A DNA stretch of 64,000 bases from Sternotherus odoratus (GCA_032164245.1 JAVMKO010000003.1:91077890-91141889); one strand, 5' to 3'; counted from the stretch's first letter, positions 1 to 12,443 are shown. Program-made: numbers and translations. The notes: a model not told the origin generated them from the letters alone.

Positions 1-429
1 AGTCTCAAGGTTGGCTTCTGAGATCATCTGCCTTTTATGATCAGACCTTTGGTAATGGTCTTTTAAATTGCTTCTCTAAGCTGTGACCTTGTCTTTTGAA
101 AACCCAAAGAATGACAAATGAATAATGCTCTCTTTTTGGGGTAGGCAGTAACTCATTACTATTTGTCTTGTGTAGCAAAAGTATGTTCCAACCTTTTTTC
201 CCCTCTAGTATAGATTATAAAATAGGTTCAAAGTGTAACTTACTTCAGAGGTAATCGGCTCAAGAAAAATGCAAGACAAGATTTTATTCACTAATGTAAG
301 GCCTAGTTCTGTGAGATGCTGAGCATTCTCAAGTTCCATTTTCTTTCTAATTGTCCAACCACTAATCTACAGTGCTTTGTAAAATTTCAAAATGTGCTAT
401 GTAAATCAGAAACTAGGCAAAAAACATTG

Positions 430-545
430 ATTTGACCCCAGGCCTAGGAACCAGGAACTCTAGAGTTCTATTCTCAGTTTTGTGACCTTAGCACAAGACT
501 TGACCTCTCTGCAGGGTTGTTATGAGGTTTAATTACCAATATTAT
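430..545 (+). repeat. MIR-like SINE fragment
   Basis: The order 'accaggaactctagagttct', 'tgtgacctta', 'cacaagacttgacctct' and 'gggttgttatgaggttt' follows the core and 3' part of MIR. It is a diverged, ancient fragment. Identification is from memory of the MIR consensus. Confidence 0.5.
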
Positions 546-929
546 CTAAAGTTCTTTTGAAGATCTAAAATGGTATAGGATTACTAAGGTCCTCATTCTG
601 ATATCTCTTATGTTATCGTAAAAGCAAGTTAACTACACTGACTTTATCTGAGGTCTGAATCAGGCCCTAAGTAGTCAAGTTCTTGCCCTGGGCAGAAGTT
701 TTAGAGTTCTTACTGAGTAGTTCTGTGTTAAGAACTTGGCCAAATCATACTCAGTACCTCTTAAAAACTTGCAACTCCTATTGAGACCAATGGGTTCCAT
801 TTTGCTAAGTGTTGAATATTTTCAGTTGCCATTAAACTTAATCAGACTTCAGGGGACTCAGCATTTAAAAGTTGGGAGGATTGGCAGCTGCAGGTGCTTT
901 GCATATTTTAGGATTTGGCCCTTTAACTG

Positions 930-1369
930 TATACATCTCCACCCCCATATAACACAAATTTGGATACAATGCGGTAAAGCAAAAATGGTTTTCTGTCTCA
1001 TCTGCAACATACATTTATTCTGTTTATTCTCAGTTTATACATCCCAGCTCCTCCCCCTCCTTCTCTCCCCACCCTCCTCCAGCACACCATGCGAGCAGCG
1101 CTCTGGGGGGGGAGGGGGCTGCGCGCTCTGACACACTGCTCTGAGCGGTGTGTTAAGGGGACTGGGCAGGGGGGTTGGATAAGGGGCAGAGGGTATCAGG
1201 GGGGCAGTCAGGGAACAGGGAGCGGGGGCATTGCATGGGGTAGAGGTTCTGGGGGCAAAGTGATCAGGGGGCGTTGGATAGGGCAAGTTCGATATTATGT
1301 GGTTTCACCTATAACTCAGTATGATTTTTTGGCTCCTGAGGACCGTGTTAATTCGGGGTAGAGGTGTAT
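930..1369. mobile_element. pogo/Tigger-like non-autonomous DNA transposon
   Basis: The left end (TATACATCTCCACCCCCATA) and the reverse complement of the right end (TACACCTCTACCCCGAATTA) are related inverted termini, each bordered by TA, the target site of the Tc1/mariner superfamily. Sub-terminal blocks read as decayed 'atataac...gcggtaaagc' and 'ggttt cacctataac' motifs typical of pogo-like elements. The centre is GC-rich and includes runs of G at about 1107-1118. No transposase coding remains. Confidence 0.7.
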
Positions 1370-2127
1370 CTTAATTCAGGAAATGTTAAACAAGCTTGTG
1401 GATCCACTGGGAGATAGATTTATATAGTTATCTTAATATTTTCTCTTATCTGGCCATAATCTTTTCACAATGCAAGTCATTGCTGTATAATAAACATGTT
1501 TTTTAATTTAAAAATATCTTTGATATTAAGGGGCTTTGCTGTAAAAGCAATGAACATTTTAGGGTCTTACTGGGTGATTTGAAGACACAGACCAAGCACC
1601 TTAGGCCTCCCAACACCGACAAGCTGTGCAGTGCATCAGTGACCTGGATGTGACATCCAAACCAGCCTCAATTCATATGTCTGACCACCTGCACATCAAA
1701 ATGTCAATGCAAACGTAGACTCCTCATGTCCACACAAAACTCTTTCACATCCAACACCCACTCACCAGTGGTGGGAGCATGGTGTTTGGGGAGGAGGACA
1801 GCAGATGCGTCCAGGAAGCATTGTGAGAGAGGTGGAGGCCTGTTGAGTTGTGTGCTCATGGTAGACTTTTGGGGTGGTGGGTATGAGGCAGTTGTTGGTA
1901 GTAAGATCATGAGGTTGGCAAGGGGATAGGAGGAGGCAGGAGCGGTGGTGTCTGAACACAGTGGGGAGGGGTGTAGCTTGGGCCAGGGATACCCCATTCC
2001 CCAGTGTGTGGGCAAATCTCATCCCTTCCCTTCCTTGGGCATGGCATATGGTGAATATGGGGAAAGGTAGTGGATATTCTCCTGAAGGCTTTGGTGATGG
2101 CTGAGGGAGTAGTGGCTCCCTTGTATG

Positions 2128-2250
2128 GTGACCAGATGTCCCAATTTTATAGGGATAGTCCTGATTTTTGGATCTCTTTCTTATATAGGCTCCTATTACC
2201 TACCCCATCCTCACCCCCTTCCTGATTTTTCAGACTTGCTGTCTGGTCAC
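2128..2250. mobile_element. Short terminal-inverted-repeat element (MITE)
   Basis: It begins 'tggtgaccagatgtcccaat' and ends 'gctgtctggtcactctac', giving short inverted termini around GGTGACCA/TGGTCAC. A second copy of the same family lies at 49462-49584, which supports it as a dispersed element. It is non-coding, and the superfamily is not certain. Confidence 0.65.
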
Positions 2251-3035
2251 TCTACTCCCTTGGTGGCCACTTGAAGAAAGAAAGTGGGTGTGAGCCGAGC
2301 CGGTATCCCCAGGAGGAGAGGGTTGACCTTTAAAGTTTTTACACAAACTCCCAATGATTTTCTAAGCTGTTGAATGAGTGGTTGTTTTGTCTGCAGCATC
2401 ATCCCTTTGTATTTATCTAGACAGTTGAGATGGGAAGACAACTGAGGTGTATATGGAGCCTGTCAGTTGGATTGGATGAATACAAGTTTAGACAGTGAGA
2501 CAGACTATTGCACCTTTTCATCCCGATGTGAAATTGCAACTTAAAAATAAGCACATAAAGCCTTTTTTACACTACCTTTCCCTCTCAGATTTCCCACAGT
2601 TAAGTGATTAGATAAATCCGTAACAGCATTAGTGCAGACAGGTTGACGGGCATGACCGACTTAAGTACTGTATCATGTTAGATCTGCTTTGAGTGGGATT
2701 AAATAGGACAACATTGAAAACACTGGTGATGGCTGCTCTACCCTAAAATTCCCAATATGGCTGCCACCAATGGATAGCAATGATAGAAAATTTTAGGGGG
2801 GAAAGTGAAGAATAGACTGCACTGTGGAAAGTTGCAATGTCTCTGTAATGGTGTTCATTGTATTTTTCAGTTCTAGTGAGTTTTGACATTGGGATAATGG
2901 TGTATTTGCTGGGTACATGACATTGACAAAGAATATGTTAGTCCACTTTTGAGGAAGTTAATTTTATGTTGTTTATTAGTTGGGACTTGTGTTTCTCTTT
3001 GTGACTTTGTGCACTGCATAATTATCTGTTGACAG

Positions 3036-3187
3036 TGGAAACTGGAAACTCTGATAACCTATTGGATCAAAGGCATTTGGGAATTGTCAGTGTTCGCATC
3101 ATGTTTCGTGAGTGGCCCTTGGCATCCAGATCGAATTTGCAGTTGATTGTCATTCAGGAAGAGGTGACAGAAATTGATGGGAGAGAG
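3036..3187 (+). CDS. GINM1: GINM1 coding exon (first visible)
   Basis: The acceptor is at 3034-3035 (ctgttgacag) and the donor at 3188-3189 (gtaact). The first two bases complete a codon begun in an upstream exon, so the exon enters in phase 1 and leaves in phase 0. It encodes the luminal segment with [14 protein letters not shown] and [14 protein letters not shown]. Confidence 0.93.
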
Positions 3188-6100
3188 GTAACTCTAACCA
3201 TGCTTATTTGCCCATTCTAAATCAGAATAATTTACACATGTTTAACTCTCATATGCTTAAGTGCTTTCCTGGATTGGGTATAAAATGCTTAGCACCTTGC
3301 AGGAGCAAGGCTTAGGCCCTAGACTATTTTGTCTCCTTATAGAACATTGTGTGTGAATTTTAAGCAATGCCCTTTCCCTAAAAAATTGGTAGTTGCCATG
3401 AAAATAATAATCACAGACAGGATTTTGGAGAGACATACTAATGGCAAATGAGCTCTTAAGAAAAAAATAATCTAATTTTCTCTGGAAAGATGTTTCTCAA
3501 TTATAGCTGAGGTGAGAATTCAGAAAATATCTATAAACAGAAAAATTGAAAGTATGCAGCACTTTTTTCCCCAAATTTTTTTGCATAAATTGCTAGCCAC
3601 TCACTCTTCAAACCAGAGAAGTTCAGCACTGAGCATACCTAATAATACAAGTTGAAATTTCTAGGTTATGGGTAGTATACATTTCTGTCTTATACAGGCT
3701 CTAGTTTTTGTTGAGATTTTCCTATGAAATTTACCACAACAGTAGAGCAGTAATTGTTAATAAGGAATTATCAAAATGGCTTATACAGTAGACTCTCGAT
3801 TATCCAGGATTGGATTAACCAGAATGTCAAAAAAAATACACGCAACTCACAGGGCCAGCTCTGGCTTTGCTGCTGCCCCAAGCGCACACACAACCTCCTC
3901 CCTCCCCCCCCCCCCCCACCAGGGCCACCCCCTCCCCCCGACGCAGGGTGGCTGGTGAGCCAGCCCCGATTATCCAGGATTTTATTAACCAGAATTGTTT
4001 TTTTCCCTATCTTCCTGGATAATCGAGAGTCTACTGTATTCTCCTTTCACTGTGCATGCACGGACATTTAACAGGTAGTAAATAATTGTGACTACAGTTT
4101 ATTAAAATGATCTGGTAATTCATTGTTTCAAGTAAGTGTATATTACACCTTTTATTATGAAGAAAATTAGCCTTTGTTGCACTGGTTCCTACTGTGAGTA
4201 GCATATAGAATATTGCTTTGTTTCAGACCTTTCACTATTCTGTACAAAATACTTCAAATCTTGATAGGGAGTTAGTACTAGCATATTAAACTGCTTTATT
4301 TTTATCTGGGGATTTCACCCTTTTCAACTTGAAGAGCCCTGTGTAAGCTCAAAAGCTTGTCTCTTACCAATAGAAGTTGGTCCAATAAAAGATGGTCACC
4401 TACCTCCTGAGACCAACACTGCATGCAATCTTGTTGATTATCAGCTGACGGTGAACAGATGATTCATATTAAGCAGTAGTTCTAATTCTAAGCTACACAA
4501 CATTGTGCACTGCCTAAGGACAGGATCTGGCTAATAGCTGATATCCCACTGCATTCTTTTTTGTTGACAAACTTCCATGTTGCAGTCTTCATCCTGGGTC
4601 CAATGCATGTGCTGGATTTCTGTCAGTTCCTGGTCTTGTATTTTGAACAGCTGTTCTATTACTCTTTACACTGAATTTTTTTCTGAAATTTCAATACTTC
4701 AAATGATCTTTTTTTCCCTTCTAACTAAAGAATAAGTCAAATTAATACATCACCTAATATTTGTGTGGAAGAAAAATGAGAGATTGTTTTGTTTTAGGTC
4801 AATCTAGTATAAATATGGTTACAAAATATGCATATTCTGTTTGTACTTTTTAATAACTCTTACATCAGTGTTGTGCCACTCCCTCTGAATATTGTAGCTT
4901 TAAAGAAAGAGTAGATAAGCGTAAACTGCTAGGACGACAAATTGAAATGTTAATAATTGGCAGAACTTGTTTTGCTGACAAGCTGAACTGCTGCAGGTCA
5001 CATGAGAAATCACCTCACTGGCTCTGCAGATAATACACCTGTGTAAAAATGCATTATCCCTCTCTGTCAGACTTTGGTCCACTAGAAACAATAGCAGTAG
5101 GGCCTAGCAAAAGGCCAATAGCGTAGGCCTCAGTTCAACAGCATGTGCAAAATCCTATTTACTTCATTGGGACTACTCACATGCTTGAAGTGAGGCAGCA
5201 CTCACAGAATGTTTTAAATACCTTGCTGAATCAAGTCATAATGAGTTAGGTACAACTCTTGAAAATCAAGCAGATCATATTAACACATCTTCTTGTAGGA
5301 ACAGGCACCTTCTCAACCTTTTACGCACTCATGCTCATGTATAAGTAAATAAAAAGAAATACTATTCATTATGTTAGTAATATTTGTGCAGCCACAAAGA
5401 TATTCATGCTAGATATTTTAATGGTGCTTGTTTTTAGCCAGGGGCCTGCCTCACCCTTACTTTAAAACAGATATAAAATTCCAATATTTTTCTCCTTTGC
5501 AGGTTCAGCAAGAGGAGGTTACTGAAATAAACATATTAATTAAGGGCCTGAGAGTACTTAGACATTCAAACCATACCGTTCCTCTAAAGGAAAGCATGCT
5601 GTACTCCATCCCCAGGGACAACGACATGTTATTTACACTTCCCAATTTCTCAGGAAAAGGTGTGTAACATACAGCACTCACATAATGTTTTTAATGCATA
5701 GATCACAAAGCCTTTGACAAAGACAGGCAAGTTTCACTATCCCAGTTTCATTGAGAGGGAAGCTGAGGAATGTAGATGTGAACTGACTTGCCCAAGACAT
5801 ACTCTGTTCATTAAGAGATTATTGGTTATGCCTTATTTTAGCACCTCAGTATTCTGTGTTCTGTTTCTTTTGTTCTCTTTTCAAATATGTGTTTTCCTTC
5901 AGAGGTACTTCTGAAATGACACTTAAGATGATGGGGATCTAATATCACGGTAGTTCTCCTAGCTGAGTTGTATTTGCCATTTCTGTCCTAGTCCTACAAT
6001 AAAGGTTACCACTGAAGCTCTCTCAGGACACGAGTTGAGTTCTGTAAAGTAAGTTCCTGTCTGGTCCATTTCTATATAGGGAATAGTTTTGAGTCACCAA

Positions 6101-9100
6101 ATTTTACTTTATGCTGAAAATGTGGCCAGAATTCAGTTTCTATTAATTAAATTCTCTTATGGGTTTACTAAAGGACTTGATGAATTTCATTTCTCACCTG
6201 TTAGGAGATCACAGCTAAAGTTCACAGTTGAATCCGCCTAGACACTACCTCAGCGTCTGTCTGAAGGTCAAATGAAAATGTCAACTTGTATTTTCGTTAT
6301 AAACGTAGATAACCTTGCAGTGCGTGTACACATGCAGCATCAATTTCTTTCTTTTGCTTACTGTGTGCATCGTCCTATCATATGCTGTTCCACCAGAAGT
6401 TGTGTGGGTGAAATGGAGAAGCTAAAATGTTTAACTAACTATGCCTTTCTTCTTTAGTAGATGTTCAAGGCCCTCTGCAACCAACCAGTCACTACCTCCT
6501 CAGGCAAGTGGAAACTACAGTAGATGAAGAGACATTACCTGGCAAGTTACCAGAGACGCCTCTCAGGACAGAGCCTCCATCATCTTACAAGGTAATTGTT
6601 TAAAATGCTTCTGGTGTCCATCTTAAGTCCCAGTGAAAACGGAATCAGAAATTTCTCTAATTTTGTGTTTACTTCTGGAAATGGATAAGAGCAAGTGAGA
6701 AATCTAGAAGAAAATAATGGCAGTTAGGGGGAGCGCTGAACAATTACGTTTGTGTTGATTAGTATAGTGCTAATGTTACAGAATCTTAGTATCTCCATCT
6801 TTGGAATCAAGCAGAAAGCAGTAAATTTTCCTCATTAATCCATGGCTAGGAAAGGAAGCCAGACACCCCTCTTCCCACAAAAAAGCATGATTCAGTAAGT
6901 TGTGCATTGCAACATGAAGCCATCCACATGCCCTTTCAGCAAACGTATATATAGTGCCTTTCTAAAGGCTACGAAAGTTATTTTAGGGATTTATTTTTTA
7001 AAAAACTAAGCATGTGATTGAGTTTTGTTCTCAGAACTCCCTCTCTTGGAGCTGCTTTTTTTTTTCTTTTTTGGTATGTAGAAAAAAGCGACATGATACA
7101 TTATTACTTTGTTGCAGTGGCTGTTTCAATTCTCAGTCCTGTTTTATTTGAAATTGCAACCTTTCCAGCTGACATTTTGTTGAGGGTACACTGTCTGATG
7201 TGATAAGAATGTAGTAATTGCTATTGTATGATACTAGTGATCCATCTGCTCCAGTCTCCTGTTTCTGAGAGTGGCCAGTACCAGATGGTTCAAAAGGAAA
7301 GTGTATACCTCTCTAATTTACAATTGAGGAATAACCCACCCATAATGGAAGTTTGTTCCTAACCTTCTGCTTGGTTTATACTCTGAAAAATTGTATCTTA
7401 ACATATCTCATGTAATAGTTATTAGTCACAAGTATTTAGACATTCATATAAGCTCTGATCTCTCTGTCTTGTGACTGAGTTCCATAACGTGTGTTGTAAA
7501 GAAGTTCCTTTCCATTTTAAAACAGTTGCCTTTCAGTTCATATCTGCTTGTTTTTGTATTCTAGAGGAAAAATCAAAAAAGATAATTTAAAGATGCTGGA
7601 ACTTTGCTTCGGGTGGCCTGGAAAACTTTTTTCTGATCAAATGCCAGCTTTCTTCCTACTGCTTCTCTTATAGTTGTTAGATAGGAAGCCTGCCTACTCT
7701 TTGAAAAGTAGAGTAGCCAGTTTGATTACAACAAGAGCAGAGGCAGCTGAAAGGAATGAATAGTTCCTTCACAGGAAGGACTTTCCAGGTATCCCAGCAC
7801 TCTATTGCACAGCTCTGCATTCTTGGGTTTTTCTTTGCTGTGTAGACATTAGAGACCAGCAACAATCACACACAGAGTCTGTTCAGTACTCTCTTCACTT
7901 GGGAGTATAGTTACTGCTACAGTCCTCCTGGTTTAGCGACTGTTGCAGTCAGACACACAAAGGGAGCCCAATGAAAATAAAACACTATGTGCAAGTCACC
8001 ACTGTCGTAGGTTAATGCCTGGCATTGTTTGATAGTTGAAAAAAATCACCAGGGTCCTTCTCCAATGTTCTACCCTCCTGTGCTCAATCAGGCTGCCCTC
8101 AAAGGTGCTTCTTAGCCAATGTAATGCTGCTGCATCACCAGTAACCCTTTCCCTGCTATACTCTGCAGGGGGAAATGCCCTTCTGATCCCAAGTAGCATG
8201 TGTTACCTACATCTAAACGTCACTAGAGCCTTTTCTCTGCCTAGTCTGTGGTTTTCAAAAAATGGGATCTTCTCTCCTATAACTCTAAGGTTGTATTTCA
8301 GATGTGCATGTGTCAGATCTTCCTGAGCAGGGAGATTGTCAATTAGAAAATAAGGGATATGTAAAGTGGTGTATGAACTGTATTCTACATTTAAAAGAGA
8401 GCTAATACACCTTGCAGGGATTCAGCAGTAGCTAGACTGCACTAGACATTTCAGAAACTATCTTGTTCTTTTAACATGTTTGTTGGTTGCAGGTGATGTG
8501 CCAGTGGGTGGAATACTTGAGAAAAGAGCTGTGCGGCTTCTGGCTTAAATCTTTTCCAGTGTTCTTTAAGTTGATGGAAGTCATTGGGACTGGAGTTGTA
8601 GGAGCAGCTCTAGTTTTAGGAATCTTAAAAGTGCTTTTCCCTTCCCGCGAACACAAGTGAGTAATTCTTGCATACTCTCAAAAAAGCTGTTTGTAGTCAG
8701 AAGACTAGTCAATGAAAAGAGACAGGCTCAATATGGAGAATTTGCTACCACTCCCCAACAAGGCAGGAATTAGCTTTCCACTGTGAGTAGTTTCTTTTAA
8801 GGAAGTTTAGAAAAAACAGGTCAGTACCACCTATTAAATTGTTAATGCCTGATCACCATTTTACATGCATAGCAGCAGCTCTGTGTAGACGATCTGGAAG
8901 GGATAAGCTTTTTCTCTGCAGCATTATTTATCTCAGGAACTGGAAGGCCAAATCTCTGAAGCTCTCCCATGGCAGTGTAGTCAAACAAGGTTAAGAACCA
9001 TACATTGAGTTTCTATCCTAGCTTTGCCACACAGCCTGCCTTTAGCAATATCTCTACACTTTCAAGGACACTGAAGCGCTTTGGAAACACTATTAGACTT

Positions 9101-11121
9101 TGTCTACCCCATGCAGCTTTTAGCAACACAGCTGTCTCTCTACAAGCCAGGCAGTGTAAGTGCTGTGTGCCTGCACTTTTGCTGACAAAATATTTCCACC
9201 TCCTACAAGCAGGGTTCACATTGATAGAGTGCTCCTGCTGACAATGAGCCGAGCTGTTCCCACTGCCACTTGCTTCTGCAAAACTTGTCTTTTTGTGGGG
9301 AGGGAGCTTTAAGCATCTGTGAATGACAAAAGTTTTGTCTTTCCCTTGGCAGTGTAGACACAGCCTAAATCACAGGAGTCAATATATACACCTTTTCATT
9401 CTACAGAAGTCGCTTCACTTCCCTCATCTGGTGACAATTTACTTTCCTTTTTCATAAGAGGGGGAGGTGAATGTTGTGTAGTGCTGTGACAATGGAAAGC
9501 ATTTATTGCAGTCATCAGTCCTTCTATCCAAGCTATGCTGCCTTGAGTAAGAAGCACATCTGCTCTGGGCATGTCTACACTTGCCTGCAGAGCAATTGAT
9601 CCAGCAGGGATCCATTTATCCCATCTAGTGAAGACATGATAAATCGACCGCTGAGCACTCCCATACTCTGGTACTCGGCCGAGCCAGCATAGGCGGAGTT
9701 GACGGGAGTGTCAGCAGTCGCCCTACCAGAGTGAAGACACCGCGGTAGGTAGATCTAAGTAAGTTGACTTCATCTACATTATTCATGTAGCTGAAGTTGC
9801 ATAACAAGCCTCCTCTCCCCCCCCCCCCCCTTTCCTTCCAACACAGTTAAGACACCATACCTCAAGGTTTAACATACTGAAAACAAAATGCCAGGTCAAC
9901 ATCAAGATGGAGTTAAAACTGAAAATGCCTCCCATCTGGGCCACTGTGGACTTGTCTGTGCTAAAATTAGCTGAAGTCTTCAGTGATAACAGATTATGTA
10001 AAGCCGTATAAGGAATAAAGCCAGCCAAGCAGGAGAGGCCTCAAGGTGTTTGACAGCCCTTCTGGGTTTGGGGAGTAAAGGCTTTGCAAACAAAGTATAT
10101 ACTTAAAGAGCCCCGTCCCAAGGCATCTGCCCTGCTGTCACCCACTGCCATCTTCACTTCACACCAAGCACAATGTTAAAATCAGAGCAATTCATCTACC
10201 AGCGGTGTTGGGGAAACAGCAACACTCATTAGCTCTACTTCCATACAACAAGCAAGGGGCTTAATACTGGCACCTCTTTAAACTAGGCAGAACTAGAAAA
10301 AAGGCTAGTTCTACAGACTGACAGAGAGGAAAGTACTGATTTTTAAGTAAATGGTCAAAAATGGGTAGAACTAGGCTATAATTCCTTAACCTACCACTGA
10401 AAAGCATAGATGTGGCCTAATCACTACTGGCCACTGTTCCAATAGATGGGGTAAATGCTGACAGAGTTTGAAAGAGAAGTAATTTTTCTATTGCAGGCCA
10501 TGTTTTAGGTTGCAGTTTTTTCTTTATGGATTAAAGAAATCAATTTAGAACTAGCCAGCCACAATCGCAGGTCTTAGTGGAAGACTTACTAGTGGTATCA
10601 CACAGATGGGGAATGCTTATCCCTTAATTGAACAGCAGTGTGCTGAATCTTCAACAGAGCTCTCTACTGTAAAAGCAGACATCTTGGAAACATCCCACCT
10701 GTCTGCCAGGCAGTTTAGTTTAGCACTAATGTAGCTCCTAGGGGCAGATAATTAACTGCTTTCAAATCAAGTTTTAATAGCTGTAAGATATGAACTGAAT
10801 CATATGCTGATATTTGGAAACCAGCTTACCTGATGTGCCAAAAGTCACCAAGTATCAAAGCAGCTTTCCTCAAACCTCTAAACCCTGCCTCTTCATTTAA
10901 TAGATTATAAACTAAGTCTGCATGTACTTCATATGCTGATTTACAATGAAAGGTTGATTAGAAAATCTGTATTCTCAAAACAGAGCTACCCTTTTCTAAT
11001 GTTAAGCAATGTGTCTTTCAGAGGAGTCCTTCACCTGGAGGCAATCAACACTGCACCTGTAGTTGTAATAAACATCTCTTCAGATATCCAAGAGAAGACA
11101 GACAATTTAGTGGAGAAATGA
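3036..11121 (+). CDS. GINM1: GINM1, glycoprotein integral membrane 1 (3' five coding exons)
   Basis: The coding segments are 3036-3187, 5503-5659, 6458-6591, 8493-8656 and 11022-11121, all with GT-AG introns and compatible phases. They give about 234 residues plus a stop at 11119-11121. The translated order follows vertebrate GINM1: LGIVSVRI...[13 protein letters not shown], then RHSNHTVPL...LFTLPNF, then [19 protein letters not shown], then the membrane segment, then a short tail ending NLVEK. GINM1 is a single-pass type I membrane glycoprotein of poorly known function. HSNHT contains an N-linked sequon (NHT). The hydrophobic stretch from about [10 protein letters not shown] to ILKVLF is the membrane helix, leaving a cytoplasmic tail of about 35 residues. 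The signal peptide and N-terminal part are not in the window. KATNA1 follows tail-to-tail. Confidence 0.95.
3786..4036. mobile_element. Tigger/pogo-like MITE
   Basis: The inverted termini are nearly perfect: CAGTAGACTCTCGATTATCC on the left and its complement on the right, flanked by TA on each side (3784-3785 and 4037-4038). This terminus is the classic Tigger/pogo type. The 251-bp element has an internal partial repeat of its own end (CGATTATCCAGGATTTTATTAACCAGAA in two blocks near 3797 and 3967) and a C-rich middle. It is non-coding. Confidence 0.85.
4325..4425 (+). repeat. Interspersed repeat fragment (SINE-like)
   Basis: The segments 'gctcaaaagcttgtctctta' and 'gaagttggtccaataaaaga' are a familiar dispersed repeat of turtles and other reptiles. 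I cannot name the family with certainty. Confidence 0.5.
5503..5659 (+). CDS. GINM1: GINM1 coding exon
   Basis: The acceptor is tttgcag at 5501-5502 and the donor is GT at 5660-5661 (aaaag|gtgtgt). The exon enters in phase 0 with [10 protein letters not shown] and leaves one base over. It carries an N-glycosylation sequon in RHSNHT and the motif [18 protein letters not shown]. Confidence 0.95.
5725..5835 (+). repeat. MIR-like SINE fragment
   Basis: The sequence 'tatcccagtttcattgagag', 'aagctgagg' and 'gacttgcccaaga' matches the MIR core order in diverged form. It lies in a GINM1 intron. Confidence 0.45.
6456..6461 (+). promoter_or_regulatory. GINM1: Tandem NAGNAG splice acceptor (TAGTAG)
   Basis: The 3' splice site reads ttctttagtag|atgttc. 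Either AG can be used. The exon then starts at 6458 (adding a Val codon across the junction) or at 6461 (omitting one codon). Both keep the reading frame, so this is a candidate one-residue alternative splice in the luminal stalk. Confidence 0.6.
6458..6591 (+). CDS. GINM1: GINM1 coding exon
   Basis: The donor is at 6592-6593 (aag|gtaatt). With the upstream AG the exon is 134 bp. It encodes the pre-membrane stalk, ending [11 protein letters not shown] in phase 0. Confidence 0.94.
6600..8490. other. GINM1 intron
   Basis: This is intron between the stalk exon and the membrane exon. About 7225-7345 resembles a decayed antisense CR1 3' end ('gtggccagtaccaga'). The rest contains short T-rich tracts and nothing I can assign. 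Confidence 0.4.
8493..8656 (+). CDS. GINM1: GINM1 membrane-spanning exon
   Basis: The acceptor is ggttgcag at 8491-8492 and the donor is GT at 8657-8658 (acaa|gtgagt). It encodes [17 protein letters not shown], then a hydrophobic run of about 22 residues ([18 protein letters not shown]) and KVLFPSREH. It leaves in phase 2. Confidence 0.95.
9095..9368. mobile_element. MITE of the 'tgtctac...gtagacacagcc' class
   Basis: The left end 'gactttgtctacccc' and right end 'ggcagtgtagacacagcc' are decayed inverted termini. Internal 'tttgctgacaaaat' and 'gacaaaagttttgtct' are inverted copies of each other. I recognise the pattern as a common turtle MITE, and exact ends were not determined. Confidence 0.5.
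9566..9832. mobile_element. Decayed PIF/Harbinger-type MITE
   Basis: The left end 'gggcatgtctacac' resembles the termini of the elements at 13498, 38204 and 40288. Internal blocks are shared with them: 'gacatgataaatcgac', 'ggcggagttgacgggagtgt' and 'attattcatgtagctgaagt'. The block 'gtagctgaagttgc' is the same sub-terminal palindrome arm. The right end runs into a C tract (9817-9830) and the terminal repeat after it is lost. Confidence 0.6.
9833..11021. other. GINM1 last intron, unassigned
   Basis: This is unique-looking intron sequence between a decayed MITE and the last coding exon. I see no supported gene or repeat. Confidence 0.4.
11022..11121 (+). CDS. GINM1: GINM1 terminal coding exon
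   Basis: The acceptor is gtctttcag at 11020-11021. The first base completes a Lys codon, followed by [19 protein letters not shown] and then a tail ending NLVEK with stop TGA at 11119-11121. This is the cytoplasmic tail. It is more diverged from mammalian GINM1 than the upstream exons. Confidence 0.92.
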
Positions 11122-11399
11122 TGTACCCAATACCATCTTCACATCTGAATCTCTGTACAAATCTTCAGTGGACCTAAATGTTGGCACTTGAACTTTAATA
11201 CCTTATTTGCTTCCTTTTCTGAAAATAGTATGTCAACTGATTTGTGTTTAAAGGAACATTTCAAGGTTGAGGCCTAAAATGATCTCCCCTCTTTCCACAG
11301 CCTCTTGCTCCAAAGGAACAGCAGCTTCCCACTATGAGGGTTGTGACCGGTTTTAACTTCTTTAAAGTATTCACCCAGCATCTAGGACAGGGATCTGTG

Positions 11400-11405
11400 A
11401 ATAAA
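11400..11405 (+). terminator. GINM1: Candidate poly(A) signal of GINM1
   Basis: AATAAA lies 279 bases after the GINM1 stop and is the first canonical hexamer downstream. A longer 3' UTR is possible, for example through the ATTAAA near 11571. Confidence 0.45.
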
Positions 11406-12443
11406 AAGGCCAGCTAAGACTGGTAATGAAATATAGAATGTAAATCTCCAGCCATCTCTAGCATGGACTAAAGGAAGAGATTACACATCTGCCTGCAAGC
11501 CAAGCCAAAACTAGTTAACTTGGTTTTAAACTTATTACCCTTGACTGTGCCTTGTAAAAACAATAGATGTTATTAAAATAAGGAATTACTATATAGGTAT
11601 TAAGACAATTTTTGATATTTCAAGCACTTTATTCAACACCCAATTTCATATTAAGCCCCTTCTCTACTGAAAATCATAAGCCACTTGTAGATGACTTGTT
11701 TATTATGCTATTTGTATATATTGTGTAAAGTTTCTCAAACAAGAACACCATGTCTTTCAAGACACTGCTTTATCTTGAATACAGGAGGCATTATTTTCCC
11801 ACAAATGTTCACAAACCATTTACATCTTAAATTATTCATTGTGCATATAAAAATACACTGAAAGGAAATCAAACTGTAGAGAAGTGACTTCTGAGAATAC
11901 AGTAGTTGAACAAACCAGGCTGGAATTTTAGGTTTCCATTGGTATTCCTTAATTAGGAGGAATATTAAATATTAACCTCAAAGAACCTCATTGGAGAGTC
12001 ATGTGTGGTCTTGCTTTAAGATTGAAGGTAGTGGGCCTTAGAATAGTTGATCTTTGGCCTTACTTTACTTCGGTCAGACTTAAGTTACATTTATTAACTG
12101 TTAAAGGTTTCAGGGTTTTTGCACTTTAGTCTTGTCACAATTTCTTTTAACAGATGCAGGAACATTTAAAAGATGAATTGGCACCATTATTTACCAAATC
12201 TTATTCTTCCTATGTTGAGATTTGCAATATCAGGATCTAACAAGCAGAAAGATGACTAGCGTCTGTGCTAGTGAACGAGTTCATGAGAGACCCACTGGTG
12301 AACAGATCCCAGTATTAAATTAAAATAAAACAAAATGAAAACCAAAGAACATTTGATGACATTCATATCTTTGAAAGGGAAGTAGACCTTTTCTGAGTAA
12401 ATTCAAATAAGAGGCAGAAGTGACATGCAATTTAAAAAATTAC

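Larger units (their letters stand above)
1..3035. other. GINM1 intronic DNA, no exon recognised
   Basis: No coding exon was recognised here. The first visible GINM1 exon begins at 3036 and needs one base from an earlier exon, so this stretch is taken as intron. I looked for sequence encoding the segment that precedes this exon in vertebrate GINM1 and did not find it, so the earlier exons probably lie left of position 1. The stretch holds a MIR-like fragment, a pogo-like element and a small terminal-repeat element, listed separately. Confidence 0.6.

Noticed and set aside
1..3000. Upstream GINM1 exons
   Set aside because: I searched for coding sequence of the segment preceding the 3036 exon and found none with proper splice sites. 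They are probably outside the window.
11628..11633. Main KATNA1 poly(A) signal
   Set aside because: A nearer signal at 12444-12449 fits a short 3' UTR better. The distal one is kept only as an alternative.
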